Source: Dehalococcoidia bacterium (GTDB lineage Bacteria; Chloroflexota; Dehalococcoidia; Lucifugimonadales; Lucifugimonadaceae). From it: a DNA stretch of 64,000 bases. Shown in pieces: positions 1-8,009 of the stretch. Position numbers and translations under genes: made by a program. Numbering within the stretch: the stretch's first letter is position 1; each line of letters opens with the position of its first letter. The stretch is from contig JAPKBN010000002.1 in NCBI GenBank assembly GCA_026421215.1, positions 1 through 64,000 of the forward strand. Direction: 5' to 3'. The notes beneath the pieces were generated by a model. It had not been told where the DNA came from. It saw nothing but the letters and a program-made list of their open reading frames with translations, and did no database searches.

Positions 1-1330
1 CCTCGTTCTTGTTCGATACGTTAGAAGTGAAGTTGCTCGTACCCGACCCGGAGTCCAGGTCGGCTGTCCCCCGGTAGTGGCCAGTGGTGTACACGTTGCC
101 CGATCCATCCACAGCGACGCCGAAGCCCTTATCGTTACTGTCCGATCCTCCGACAGCGAACGCCCACTGGGTCGCGCCGCTCGAGTCGAGCTTGATGGTG
201 TACGAGTCAAAGTTACTGCTACCAAGTTGAATGGTGCCCGATCCGGTGTCCCAGTCCCCGCCTGTTCCCTTCTGGTATCCGGTGGCGTACACATTGCCCG
301 ACGAATCTGCTGCGAGGCCCTCGATCCTGTCGTGGCTGCTGGAGCCGAAGTTTTTGACCCAATCCAGGTCCCCGCTCGGGGTAAATTTTGAGATCCACGA
401 GTCGTACCCACCCTGGCCGCCGGACGTGCCGCCGATCAGCACCGTGCCCGAACCAGGGTCGTAGTCGGTGGCGTTGTTGCCAAGATAACCGCCGATGTAG
501 ATACGGTCTGCAGAGTGGTCAATCGCCAGGTCGTTCGAAATGTCGACATTGACGCCACCCCAGGTCTTGACCCACTTCACGGTGCCCCCCGGCGTGATCT
601 TGCTAAAGAACACATCCTGCAAGCCTGCTGACGTCACGTTGGTGGTGGTTGATGGGTCGAAGTCGATGTCTGCCGTCCCGCTGAAATAACCGGTGACGTA
701 GACCTTGTTCGACGGGCCGAAGTCTACGCCGGTCGCCTGATCGTCTCCGGTACCACCGAGCGACTTGCCCCAAGCTACCGTTCCATCCGCCTCGATCAAG
801 GCGACGTATGCGTCCCAATCGCCGGCTGATGCAGCCGTTCCCAATGACCCGTTATCACTATCGAAGTCCATGGTCCCCTTGAACCGACCAGCGACAGCCA
901 CCCGACCGTCAGCGGAGACGGCACAGTCTAAGATCTGGTCGTTGTCGTCGGCATCCAGCAGCACGTGCCACGAACGGTTCCCTGAAGAGTTGTACTTGGT
1001 GACTAGCGACGAGTTCAGCCCGGTTGCCGTCTCGTTTTCGGTGTTCCCAGGGTCGGGGTCGACGTCACCGGTTCCCCGGAAGTGACCACACGAGTAGACG
1101 TTACCGGAATCGTCTACCTGCACGTCCAAAACCGAACCTGTGGATGAACTCGTTGAGTTGATCAGCACAGCTCCGTCGGATGTTGACCATGCGCCTGCCG
1201 GTGAATCCGAAAGGATAACGACCATCAGCATAGTGATCAGCACGCCGACAAAACGCTTCTGGCTAACGTACGTTGAACGCCTAGCGTGTGTTATCAATTT
1301 GCGCAATTTCAGGTCGTTCATCGCGTGCAT
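1..1330 (-). CDS. Secreted beta-propeller (SBBP-type) repeat protein, C-terminus beyond left edge
   Basis: Reading the minus strand from ATG 1330 gives 443 open codons that run off the left edge, so the gene is partial. An in-frame ATG at 1321 is an alternative start. The N-terminus is basic and is followed by a hydrophobic stretch ending in an Ala-Gly-Ala signal-cleavage-like site near residue 45, so export is likely. The rest carries at least six units of about 65-70 residues, each with a core like GNVYxTGxxxGTxDxDxG, rich in Asp, Gly, Ser and Thr. This is the pattern of SBBP/NHL-like beta-propeller repeats in bacterial surface proteins. No catalytic motif was seen. A binding or adhesion role is inferred only from the architecture. 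The start lies directly beside a tRNA fragment. Confidence 0.8.
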   Translation of the reverse strand, partial: MHAMNDLKLRKLITHARRSTYVSQKRFVGVLITMLMVVILSDSPAGAWSTSDGAVLINSTSSSTGSVLDVQVDDSGNVYSCGHFRGTGDVDPDPGNTENETATGLNSSLVTKYNSSGNRSWHVLLDADDNDQILDCAVSADGRVAVAGRFKGTMDFDSDNGSLGTAASAGDWDAYVALIEADGTVAWGKSLGGTGDDQATGVDFGPSNKVYVTGYFSGTADIDFDPSTTTNVTSAGLQDVFFSKITPGGTVKWVKTWGGVNVDISNDLAIDHSADRIYIGGYLGNNATDYDPGSGTVLIGGTSGGQGGYDSWISKFTPSGDLDWVKNFGSSSHDRIEGLAADSSGNVYATGYQKGTGGDWDTGSGTIQLGSSNFDSYTIKLDSSGATQWAFAVGGSDSNDKGFGVAVDGSGNVYTTGHYRGTADLDSGSGTSNFTSNVSNKNE

Positions 1331-1331
1331 G

Positions 1332-1378
1332 TTCTCACACGCAGGAGGTCGCAGGTTCGAATCCTGCATCGCCCACCA
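1332..1378 (+). pseudogene. 3' half of tRNA-Val(CAC), 5' half missing
   Basis: From the anticodon loop onward this matches a tRNA. The loop has U33 and anticodon CAC at 1336-1338. It is followed by a 3' anticodon-stem strand GCAGG, a 5-nt variable loop, a perfect T arm (1351-1367), a 3' acceptor strand ATCGCCC (1368-1374) and ACCA. The last 38 nt differ from the intact tRNA-Val(UAC) at 1853-1929 at three positions. No GGGCGAT 5' acceptor strand, D arm or matching 5' anticodon stem precedes it; similarity stops at the anticodon loop. It is either an integration-site remnant or a decayed tRNA. Confidence 0.75.
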
Positions 1379-1570
1379 ATTATCGGTTTAGGGTGATAGG
1401 GGTATGCCGTCCCCGTACAACATGACCCAGAACTCTCACGACATGTCCACGCAATTCACGCTTCTGGCCGTTTATAATTCGTAAATTGGTGGACGCCTGC
1501 GCATCGGTATCTCATACTTTGTGTGCAGGTCGGCTCGGAACTACGTTCTTTGCGGGCCATCGCACCTCTT
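1379..1570. other. Leader region between tRNA fragment and tRNA cluster
   Basis: No open frame here looks like a real gene. The only signal seen is a perfect TATAAT hexamer at 1473-1478. Confidence 0.5.
1473..1478 (+). promoter_or_regulatory. Possible -10 element for the tRNA cluster
   Basis: A perfect TATAAT lies about 92 nt upstream of tRNA-Leu, in a gap without genes. No good TTGACA-like -35 is visible at 16-18 nt spacing, so the promoter call rests on the -10 match and its position. Confidence 0.35.
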
Positions 1571-1656
1571 GCCGAGGTGGCGAAATGGTAGACGCGCTAC
1601 GTTCAGGACGTAGTGTCCTTACGGACGTGCGAGTTCGACTCTCGCCCTCGGCACCA
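1571..1656 (+). tRNA. tRNA-Leu(CAG)
   Basis: Class II cloverleaf of 86 nt. The acceptor GCCGAGG pairs with CCTCGGC. The anticodon arm CTACG/CGTAG encloses a loop with CAG at 1604-1606. A long variable arm and a T arm with GTTCGA follow. Discriminator A and CCA are encoded at 1653-1656. It decodes CUG. Confidence 0.95.
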
Positions 1657-1702
1657 CCCGCTTTATGGTTGGCCCAGACCTGCGGGGGGACGGAAATTTC
1701 AT

Positions 1703-1778
1703 GCGCCTGTAGCTCAGCGGATAGAGCGCAGCCCTGCGAAGGCTGAAGTCGTGAGTTCAAATCTCACCAGGCGCACCA
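1703..1778 (+). tRNA. tRNA-Arg(GCG)
   Basis: Class I cloverleaf of 76 nt. The acceptor GCGCCTG pairs with CAGGCGC, followed by encoded ACCA. The anticodon stem CAGCC/GGCTG holds loop CTGCGAA with anticodon GCG at 1736-1738. Most bacteria read CGN with an ACG anticodon converted to inosine. A genomic GCG anticodon is less common and would read CGC and CGU without that editing. Confidence 0.93.
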
Positions 1779-1852
1779 TAATTCCGGATCGCCCGGCCGG
1801 GCCTTCAAGGGTCGTACCTCAGTCCTAAATCCGGGTAGGCATGCGGGCTCCC

Positions 1853-1929
1853 GGGCGGTTAGCTCAGTTGGTTAGAGCACCTGCCTTACAAGCAGGGGGT
1901 CGCAGGTTCGAGTCCTGCACCGCCCACCA
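1853..1929 (+). tRNA. tRNA-Val(UAC)
   Basis: Class I cloverleaf of 77 nt. The acceptor GGGCGGT pairs with ACCGCCC. The anticodon stem CCTGC/GCAGG holds loop CTTACAA with anticodon TAC at 1887-1889. The T arm is GCAGG/CCTGC and CCA is encoded. Its 3' half is nearly identical to the tRNA-Val(CAC) fragment at 1332-1378. Confidence 0.95.
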
Positions 1930-2021
1930 TCTCGTGATTCGGGTTAGCGTCGTTCGAAATTGGCCGCCACGAAACCACGGCACTTATCGCTCCGTAGTGA
2001 CCGCCAGCGAGAGGGATCCAT

Positions 2022-2993
2022 TTGGCCACGGTAACCGGGCCCGAGCTAATAGCACGGGGAATAGTTGAAAACGTCGAAAAGGTGATCGTCGGTAAGACCG
2101 AGGTTATTGAACTTGTCGTTATTGCCTTAATTTCGCGTGGGCATGCTTTGATCGAAGACGTACCGGGGGTTGGCAAGACGATGCTCGCCCGTAGCATGGC
2201 TCGATCAGTGGGATCTGACTTCCAACGAATCCAGTTCACGCCGGACCTTTTGCCGAGCGACATCACAGGAGTCTCTTTTTACAATCAGAAGACTTCCGAG
2301 TTTGAGTTCAGGCCCGGCCCGATTCTCTCTCAGATTGTCCTCGCAGATGAGATCAACCGGGCGACCCCAAAGACGCAGTCAGCACTGCTGGAGGCGATGG
2401 CGGAACGCCAGGTAACCGTGGAGGGTGTGACGCACCGGCTCGCAGACCCGTTCATGGTTATGGCGACCCAGAACCCGATCGAGTACGAGGGCACATTTCC
2501 GCTACCGGAGGCACAACTGGACCGTTTCTTCCTGCGCGTCAGGGTCGGTTACCCGACCCTGGACCAAGAAATCGCCATTTTGGACAGTCAGATACTCGCC
2601 GAACCGATAGACGATCTGACGGCGGTGGCTAACCCGGACGACATTATTCAACTCCAGAACGCAGCGCGTGACGTGTATGTTCACGATCTGATCAAGGAAT
2701 ACATTGTCGCCCTCACAAACTCCACGCGTGAGCACCCGGACGCCTCGCTCGGCGTATCACCGAGGGCGTCGCTGGCTCTCATGCGCGGTGCACAGGCACG
2801 TTCCATGATCGATGGACGTGACTTCGCCTCACCGGACGACGTGAAGTCCATCGCAAGGGCAGTGATGTCGCACAGGTTGATCATCTCACCAGCAGCCCGA
2901 ATGCGCGGGGTAAACGGCGAGGATCTGGTCGGTGAAGTGCTTGACAGTGTTCCGGTACCGGGCGCCGAGGTCGGCGGTCCGGCCCGCAGTTAG
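2022..2993 (+). CDS. MoxR-family AAA+ ATPase
   Basis: A 323-residue AAA+ protein of the MoxR family, chaperone-like ATPases that act with DUF58/VWA partners, probably on envelope or enzyme assembly. Walker A GVGKT is at residues 49-53 and Walker B VLADEINRA at about 107-115, followed by sensor-like MATQNPIEYEGT and a C-terminal lid with SPRASLAL. Length is normal for the family. The start is a TTG preceded by GAGAGG. It is the first gene of a tight operon; the DUF58 gene starts 11 nt after its stop and a transglutaminase-like gene follows. The MoxR-DUF58-transglutaminase order is widely conserved in bacteria. The substrate is unknown. Confidence 0.93.
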   Translation: MATVTGPELIARGIVENVEKVIVGKTEVIELVVIALISRGHALIEDVPGVGKTMLARSMARSVGSDFQRIQFTPDLLPSDITGVSFYNQKTSEFEFRPGPILSQIVLADEINRATPKTQSALLEAMAERQVTVEGVTHRLADPFMVMATQNPIEYEGTFPLPEAQLDRFFLRVRVGYPTLDQEIAILDSQILAEPIDDLTAVANPDDIIQLQNAARDVYVHDLIKEYIVALTNSTREHPDASLGVSPRASLALMRGAQARSMIDGRDFASPDDVKSIARAVMSHRLIISPAARMRGVNGEDLVGEVLDSVPVPGAEVGGPARS

Positions 2994-3004
2994 GCGCCCA
3001 CCTT

Positions 3005-4411
3005 TTGACCGCACGACCAACAGCTTCTGATCGTTTAAGACGATCTTCGGGCGCTCTGACTCGGTCCCGCAACCGTCGAATTTTGGACTGGTTGTACGAG
3101 CATCGGCGCGCGGGGATAGTCGTCTTGGTCATTATCATGACCTTCATGTCCGGGATGGGGACGGGATTCACGCTCTCGTTCAGGCTTGGCTATGTCCTTG
3201 TCATCATGCTGGCCATCGCATTTATCTGGTCGCGGATAGGCTTTGCGCGCATCAATGCCCAGGTTCGTCGCCCAAACCGGCCGATGCGCGTGGGTGAACA
3301 ACTGTCGGAAACGGTTGAGATCTCCAACAACGGCGGACTGCCAAACCCGTGGATAGAGATCGAAGAATTAACGGACATCCCCGGCGTGATGGCTGGCCGG
3401 ATAATTGACATGCCGGGTGTAATCGTGAACCGGCGTTTTCAGGTCGATGCGGTTATGGCCCAGCGTGGCGAGTTCACACTGGGCCCACTTGTCGTTCGAT
3501 CCGCAGACCCGTTCGGTCTGTTTCCAAACTCACGTGAATATCAGGGTTCGGACCATCTGCTTGTTTACCCGCAGGCAGTACCCATTCCTGACTACGCGAA
3601 GGTAAACCTCAACCTGAGCGGGGACGCTGGTGATCGCCGCAGAACTCATCTCGCCTCGCCTCACGTGTCTTCGGTACGTGATTACGTTGCCGGCGACAGC
3701 ATGAGCCGGATTCACTGGCCCAGCACCGCACGGCAGTCCAAGTTGATGGTCAAGCTTTTTGATCAAGGCGAGGCTGGTGAGGTATGGGTGGTGTTTGACC
3801 AGCATGCTTCCACCGTCGCCGGTCGTAACGCAGAGTCAGCTGACGAGTACGGGGCGACCATCGCAATTTCCACTATCGAAAAATACCAGGGGATGCAGCT
3901 CCCGGTCGGCTACCTCTCGCACGGTAGCGAACCGATAACGCGGCTCCCCGTGCGCGGGGGATCCCAACTTGAAGAGATCACGCGAAACATCGCTATCAGT
4001 AAGCCAGAAGGCGATGTGGAACTGGTCGATATCCTCGCAGAACTTGAGCCATCGGTTGGGTCCAACACGGCGCTTGTTGTGATTACCGCTTCGAGATCGA
4101 TCGCATCCTTTGACCACTGGGTCAGTGCGCTTCAGGGGCTCGCCAGACGCGGCGTCAACATCACTGTGGCGCTGTTGGACCGCGAGTCATTTTTGGATAC
4201 AGATCAGCGATCCGGAGGTAACGACGATTCCAATAGAGATGTGCTTACCGAACTGGTAGGCGCCGGGATCAGGACATACCAGGTCAAGCAGGGCCAACCG
4301 GTGGCCGTATCTCTGACAGATCAGATTCGCGAGTTCCAGATCGCCGTCCCGGTTGTTGCCGAGGACGGAATGATCGAACAGATAGCGGTCGAAGTGGGGG
4401 ATGGCGAATGA
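3005..4411 (+). CDS. DUF58 domain membrane protein
   Basis: A 468-residue DUF58 protein with a TTG start. Two hydrophobic segments near residues 38-80 anchor it in the membrane. The DUF58 signature YVAGDSMSRIHWPSTAR lies near residues 222-238, inside a VWA-like C-terminal half. Related proteins work with MoxR ATPases, but their biochemical role is undefined. Translation is probably coupled to the next gene, because its TGA overlaps the downstream ATG (ATGA, 4408-4411). Confidence 0.9.
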   Translation: MTARPTASDRLRRSSGALTRSRNRRILDWLYEHRRAGIVVLVIIMTFMSGMGTGFTLSFRLGYVLVIMLAIAFIWSRIGFARINAQVRRPNRPMRVGEQLSETVEISNNGGLPNPWIEIEELTDIPGVMAGRIIDMPGVIVNRRFQVDAVMAQRGEFTLGPLVVRSADPFGLFPNSREYQGSDHLLVYPQAVPIPDYAKVNLNLSGDAGDRRRTHLASPHVSSVRDYVAGDSMSRIHWPSTARQSKLMVKLFDQGEAGEVWVVFDQHASTVAGRNAESADEYGATIAISTIEKYQGMQLPVGYLSHGSEPITRLPVRGGSQLEEITRNIAISKPEGDVELVDILAELEPSVGSNTALVVITASRSIASFDHWVSALQGLARRGVNITVALLDRESFLDTDQRSGGNDDSNRDVLTELVGAGIRTYQVKQGQPVAVSLTDQIREFQIAVPVVAEDGMIEQIAVEVGDGE

Positions 4412-7131
4412 GCACCGGTTCACTGAACCCGTCTGGGGCGGCCGCGTCAAGTGAGACCGACGTCTCTGCCCGAGCTAAGAACAGCCTGGAGTTGATAGGG
4501 CGGATAGCGGGTATCAGCGGCGTTGAAGGGCTGGTCACATACGTTCTTCTCGGTTTGATGGCGCTCGTCGTCGCGTGGTCCGTTCAGCTTGCCGATTGGG
4601 GGGACTCCCCGATTCTCATATGGACCGTGCTTGCTGGAACGGCGCTCGGCGTTGCGTTCGCGAGACTCGTCGGCCTCTGGCCGTTGCACCATCTCGTTGG
4701 CATTCTGGCCGGGGTGCCGTTCTCGATATGGCAGGTATCGTCCAGCGCGGACGGCTCTCACGTATTCGCCCGATTTTGGGATACATGGACCAGGCTCGAC
4801 ATCTGGTTTGATGTCGCAAAAGCAGACGGTATCAGCACCGACCCCCTGCCGTTCAGCGTCTTCCTCTCCGTAATCGCTTGGCTCGTTGCTTACGCTGCTG
4901 GTTGGAGCCTTTTCAAGTGGAGAACACCGTGGGCCCCGTCGTTCATATTCGGTATAGCGCTCCTCACAAATCTGAGTTACAGATTCGGCGACTTCGAATA
5001 CACGTTCTACTTCTTCGCCGCGATAGCGATCGCAATGTTCGTCCACCTGACACTGGTCAACACGCGACGGCGATGGGACGCCGCAGGAATCCAGTACTCG
5101 CATGGCATTAGCCTGGACAGCATCCTGGCTCCCATTGTGATCGGAGCGATCGTCGTTGCCATCGCCGGGTTCATGCCCATGTACAAGATCAGGCCGGAAA
5201 CGCTTGACCGTGCCTGGGACGCTATGAAAGACCCGTTCCGTGACAGGTTGGAGGATCAGGCGCTTCGGCTTTTCCCGAACGTCAAAGGCATAAGTTCTGG
5301 CGATTTCCGGGCGTTTGATCAAGTGCTGGCGTTCAAGGGTCGGATCAAGTTCAAACAGACGCCGCTCTTCTTCGTCGAGACCAGATACGAGACCCTCAAT
5401 CCGGCGCGCACTTACTCGGTTTACACGTCACAAGGCTGGCTGGCAGGACCGGTCACTCAGTTCAATCGGCAGCCGGCTGATACGCTTCCAATTGAAGGGA
5501 CCCTGCTTGAGCGTATCGCTGTCGAGCAACGTATCGTTGCGGACGACAATAAACTAGGTTTTGCCGTCCCGGGCGACTACGCCCTCAATATCGACCGTCC
5601 ATACATATCTGAAGAACTGCCACCGCTGAGAGTCAGGCTGAATATGGTGGAGGGTGAGCTCGATCCAAACCTCCCTAATGACGTGCTCACGTACGCGGAC
5701 GCTCTTCGCGATATTTATCTAGAGCCGGATTTATTCGGCAACGACCCGGTCGAGGGGGTAGTCGGAAATCTATTACCGCCGGATCTTGAAATCATTGAGT
5801 TTCAAGAGAAGAGCGGCGTGCTGGAATCGATAACCATCCAGCGCATCACGGAGCCAATTTTCGATCAGGTGGCGGCTCGATTTATCGACCGTGCTGAACC
5901 GGGCGAGTCAGTTCTCGTTAAACGTTTGATATCGCAGGCGACGGAAGAACAACTGGATCAAGCCGGCGTTGAATACCCGCTCTGGGTAACAGACCGTTAT
6001 CTCCAACTGCCTGAGACGCTACCAGATCAAGTCGTAGCCCTTGCGAATCAGATCGTCACGGAATCGGGGGCTGTGACTCCGTACGAAATGTCTGTGGCGC
6101 TGGCAAAGCACCTGCGGGCCTTCGGTTACAGCCAGGACATCGACGGCCCGGGTCCGGAGCAGGATGGAGTCTCGTATTTCCTGTTCGACACTGCACTGGA
6201 GCCGTGCCAGGGGGCGTCCATCGGGTCCCGGTGTGAGGACGATCAACCTAAGGGCTATTCCCAGTACTTTGGATCGGCCCTTGCCGTGATGTTGCGGAGC
6301 CAGGGCGTGCCGGCGCGTATGGTGACTGGATTCCGGGCAGGTGTATTCGACCCGATACGCGGGGGAGTCTTGATCCGGGACGTCGACAGGCACGGTTGGG
6401 CACAGGCGTACTTCCCCGACTACGGTTGGATCGATCTGGAGTCGACGCCCGGAGCGCCGCAGTTGGAGCGTGGTGCGTTGCATGATCTGGAGGTCCCGTT
6501 CTTCCGGGGGGCAGATTCATTTGCGAGCGGTCCGGACCTGTTCATCGAGACCGGTGCGTCTCCACTCGGGTCCGGAGAGGGCCCCGATCTCGACGAATTG
6601 CTGAGTACGACTCGATCTGAAAACCTGGCGCTGGTATGGCCGTTCGCAGTGGGAGCAGGACTTGTACTGACGTTCATCGGCGGCGTTATCGCATGGCGCT
6701 GGCGGTTCTGGGACATGTCTCCAACTGGCCGTGCGTACGCAGGAATGTCCCGACTAGGCTGGCTCTCGGGAACCGGGAGACGAAAATATGAGACGCCCGT
6801 GGAATACGCATTACGTCTCGGCGGAACGGCCGCTGACGCCGATGAGGGAGGCCAGGTGATAGCGAAGGCCTTTGAGCTTGAGGTGTACAGCGCTCGAGAA
6901 GTTCCGGACCGCGTTCATCAGATTGTTCAAGATGAGTGGCCCGTCGTCCGATGGGCGCTGATCCGGAGGTCGTTATTACGCTTGATCGGGGTCAAGCCTC
7001 GGTCACCGCTCAGAGCGGCGCCTGTAAACCCTGTCAAGCGACCGTTGTACTCCCGGACGACTAGCACAAAGGCGTCCGGTGGCCAGGATCAGGCCTCGTC
7101 CGAGGTAGCGGGAGACAATGTCGATGCTTAA
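4408..7131 (+). CDS. Transglutaminase-like membrane protein (DUF3488/DUF4129 type), catalytic Cys replaced by Ser
   Basis: A 907-residue protein with several N-terminal transmembrane segments (about residues 43-260), a large extracytoplasmic region with a transglutaminase-like core near 560-690, one further transmembrane helix near 735-760 and a C-terminal cytoplasmic DUF4129-like tail. In the core, the family Cys position reads GYSQYF, with Ser618 where active members have Cys. His662 (RHGWAQAYF) and Asp676 (WIDLESTP) are in place. The RSQGVPARMVTGF strand that follows is typical of the fold. A serine here suggests a non-transglutaminase or purely binding role. It is the third gene of the MoxR/DUF58 operon. 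Confidence 0.88.
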   Translation: MSTGSLNPSGAAASSETDVSARAKNSLELIGRIAGISGVEGLVTYVLLGLMALVVAWSVQLADWGDSPILIWTVLAGTALGVAFARLVGLWPLHHLVGILAGVPFSIWQVSSSADGSHVFARFWDTWTRLDIWFDVAKADGISTDPLPFSVFLSVIAWLVAYAAGWSLFKWRTPWAPSFIFGIALLTNLSYRFGDFEYTFYFFAAIAIAMFVHLTLVNTRRRWDAAGIQYSHGISLDSILAPIVIGAIVVAIAGFMPMYKIRPETLDRAWDAMKDPFRDRLEDQALRLFPNVKGISSGDFRAFDQVLAFKGRIKFKQTPLFFVETRYETLNPARTYSVYTSQGWLAGPVTQFNRQPADTLPIEGTLLERIAVEQRIVADDNKLGFAVPGDYALNIDRPYISEELPPLRVRLNMVEGELDPNLPNDVLTYADALRDIYLEPDLFGNDPVEGVVGNLLPPDLEIIEFQEKSGVLESITIQRITEPIFDQVAARFIDRAEPGESVLVKRLISQATEEQLDQAGVEYPLWVTDRYLQLPETLPDQVVALANQIVTESGAVTPYEMSVALAKHLRAFGYSQDIDGPGPEQDGVSYFLFDTALEPCQGASIGSRCEDDQPKGYSQYFGSALAVMLRSQGVPARMVTGFRAGVFDPIRGGVLIRDVDRHGWAQAYFPDYGWIDLESTPGAPQLERGALHDLEVPFFRGADSFASGPDLFIETGASPLGSGEGPDLDELLSTTRSENLALVWPFAVGAGLVLTFIGGVIAWRWRFWDMSPTGRAYAGMSRLGWLSGTGRRKYETPVEYALRLGGTAADADEGGQVIAKAFELEVYSAREVPDRVHQIVQDEWPVVRWALIRRSLLRLIGVKPRSPLRAAPVNPVKRPLYSRTTSTKASGGQDQASSEVAGDNVDA

Positions 7132-7660
7132 GTACGATATTTTCGAGACGGCATATGGCTGGGTCGGTGTAGTAGCGTCTGAGAACGGCATCAAGCGGAT
7201 AACCCTTCCGGAACTGACCGTGGCAGAGGCCGAGTTGGAACTGGGGCAGGCGATCCACGGCGGGGAAATGGATTCGTCCCGGTTCGAAGAGCTTCGCGCT
7301 AGTCTCGAGCGCTAATTCTCCGGGGAGCCGGAGGATCTGACACGGATAGCGATAGATCTCGACGACTCGGAATTTTTCACCTGGGCACGTGCCGCCTGTT
7401 GGGCCATACCCGCCGGCGAGACGCGCACCTACGCATGGTTTGCCGTGGCGGGCGGCAATCCAAACGCCATCCGAGCTGCGGGCCAGTTAATGGCTCGGAA
7501 TCCAGTCCCGTTACTGGTCCCGTGTCATCGCGTTGTCGGAAGCAACGGACGACTCCACGGTTTCGGTGGAGGGATTGGACTCCCACTCAAGGCGCGTTTA
7601 CTGCAATTGGATGGCCATCTGGAGACACCTGAAGGTGTGCAACTCACGCTGCTTGTATGA
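7118..7660 (+). pseudogene. Methylated-DNA-protein cysteine methyltransferase, interrupted by one in-frame stop
   Basis: Frame 7118-7660 encodes a recognisable O6-alkylguanine-DNA alkyltransferase in one continuous frame except for a TAA at 7313-7315. Upstream it reads as the N-terminal ribonuclease-like domain (ATG 7118 or 7124, overlapping the end of the transglutaminase-like gene). Just after the stop it resumes FSGEPEDLT, the place where family members have a conserved YFxG. The DNA-binding part follows (IPAGETRTYAW, NPNAIRAAGQLMARNP), then the active-site PCHRV with Cys codon 7523-7525, then GGGIGLPLKARLLQLDG. A single Tyr codon to TAA change explains it. It could be a recent nonsense mutation, a sequencing error or readthrough. 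The downstream part alone would lack the N-terminal domain. Confidence 0.85.
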
Positions 7661-7668
7661 GGGGACGC

Positions 7669-7923
7669 TCAGTTGAAATGGTCGGGATCGCCCGGCTTGG
7701 CGATGCTGATTTCGGAGAGGTTTATCAGCGTCTCAAGGGCGTCGCGGGCGACCTCCGCATCTTCCTGCGGAGTGACAAGCCTGACTGGTGACGCAGACAC
7801 GCCAAGAAAACCGTATGTATCACCCGCCCTCAACTGGCACCTAATATTTGCCTGTGAGAGCAGGTCCTGCCACATCTCCGCGGTCAACTGATCAGGCGCG
7901 GTGGCGAAAACAACCCAGTTCAT
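7669..7923 (-). CDS. DUF2007-like small protein
   Basis: An 84-residue protein whose C-terminal half (LGVSASPVRLVTPQEDAEVA) matches the DUF2007 pattern, a small ferredoxin-like putative signal-transducing domain whose function is not established. It is a single domain with no membrane segment. It sits 86 nt downstream of dnaE on the same strand and is convergent with the broken methyltransferase gene (8-nt gap). Confidence 0.75.
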   Translation of the reverse strand: MNWVVFATAPDQLTAEMWQDLLSQANIRCQLRAGDTYGFLGVSASPVRLVTPQEDAEVARDALETLINLSEISIAKPGDPDHFN

Positions 7924-8009
7924 GAATACAGTTTACGCCGGTGCCCGGCGAGAGGATTCCTGGCTTACGCGGGGGTTTGAGCGGATGTGGCGTTCGCCAG
8001 ACCCGGTAT

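Noticed and set aside
4447-5322. Minus-strand open frame of 291 codons opposite the transglutaminase-like gene
   Set aside because: It overlaps conserved membrane segments in the plus frame and resembles no protein family.
7313-7315. Selenocysteine or other recoding of the methyltransferase stop
   Set aside because: The codon is TAA, not TGA, and no insertion element was seen; a nonsense mutation or error is simpler.
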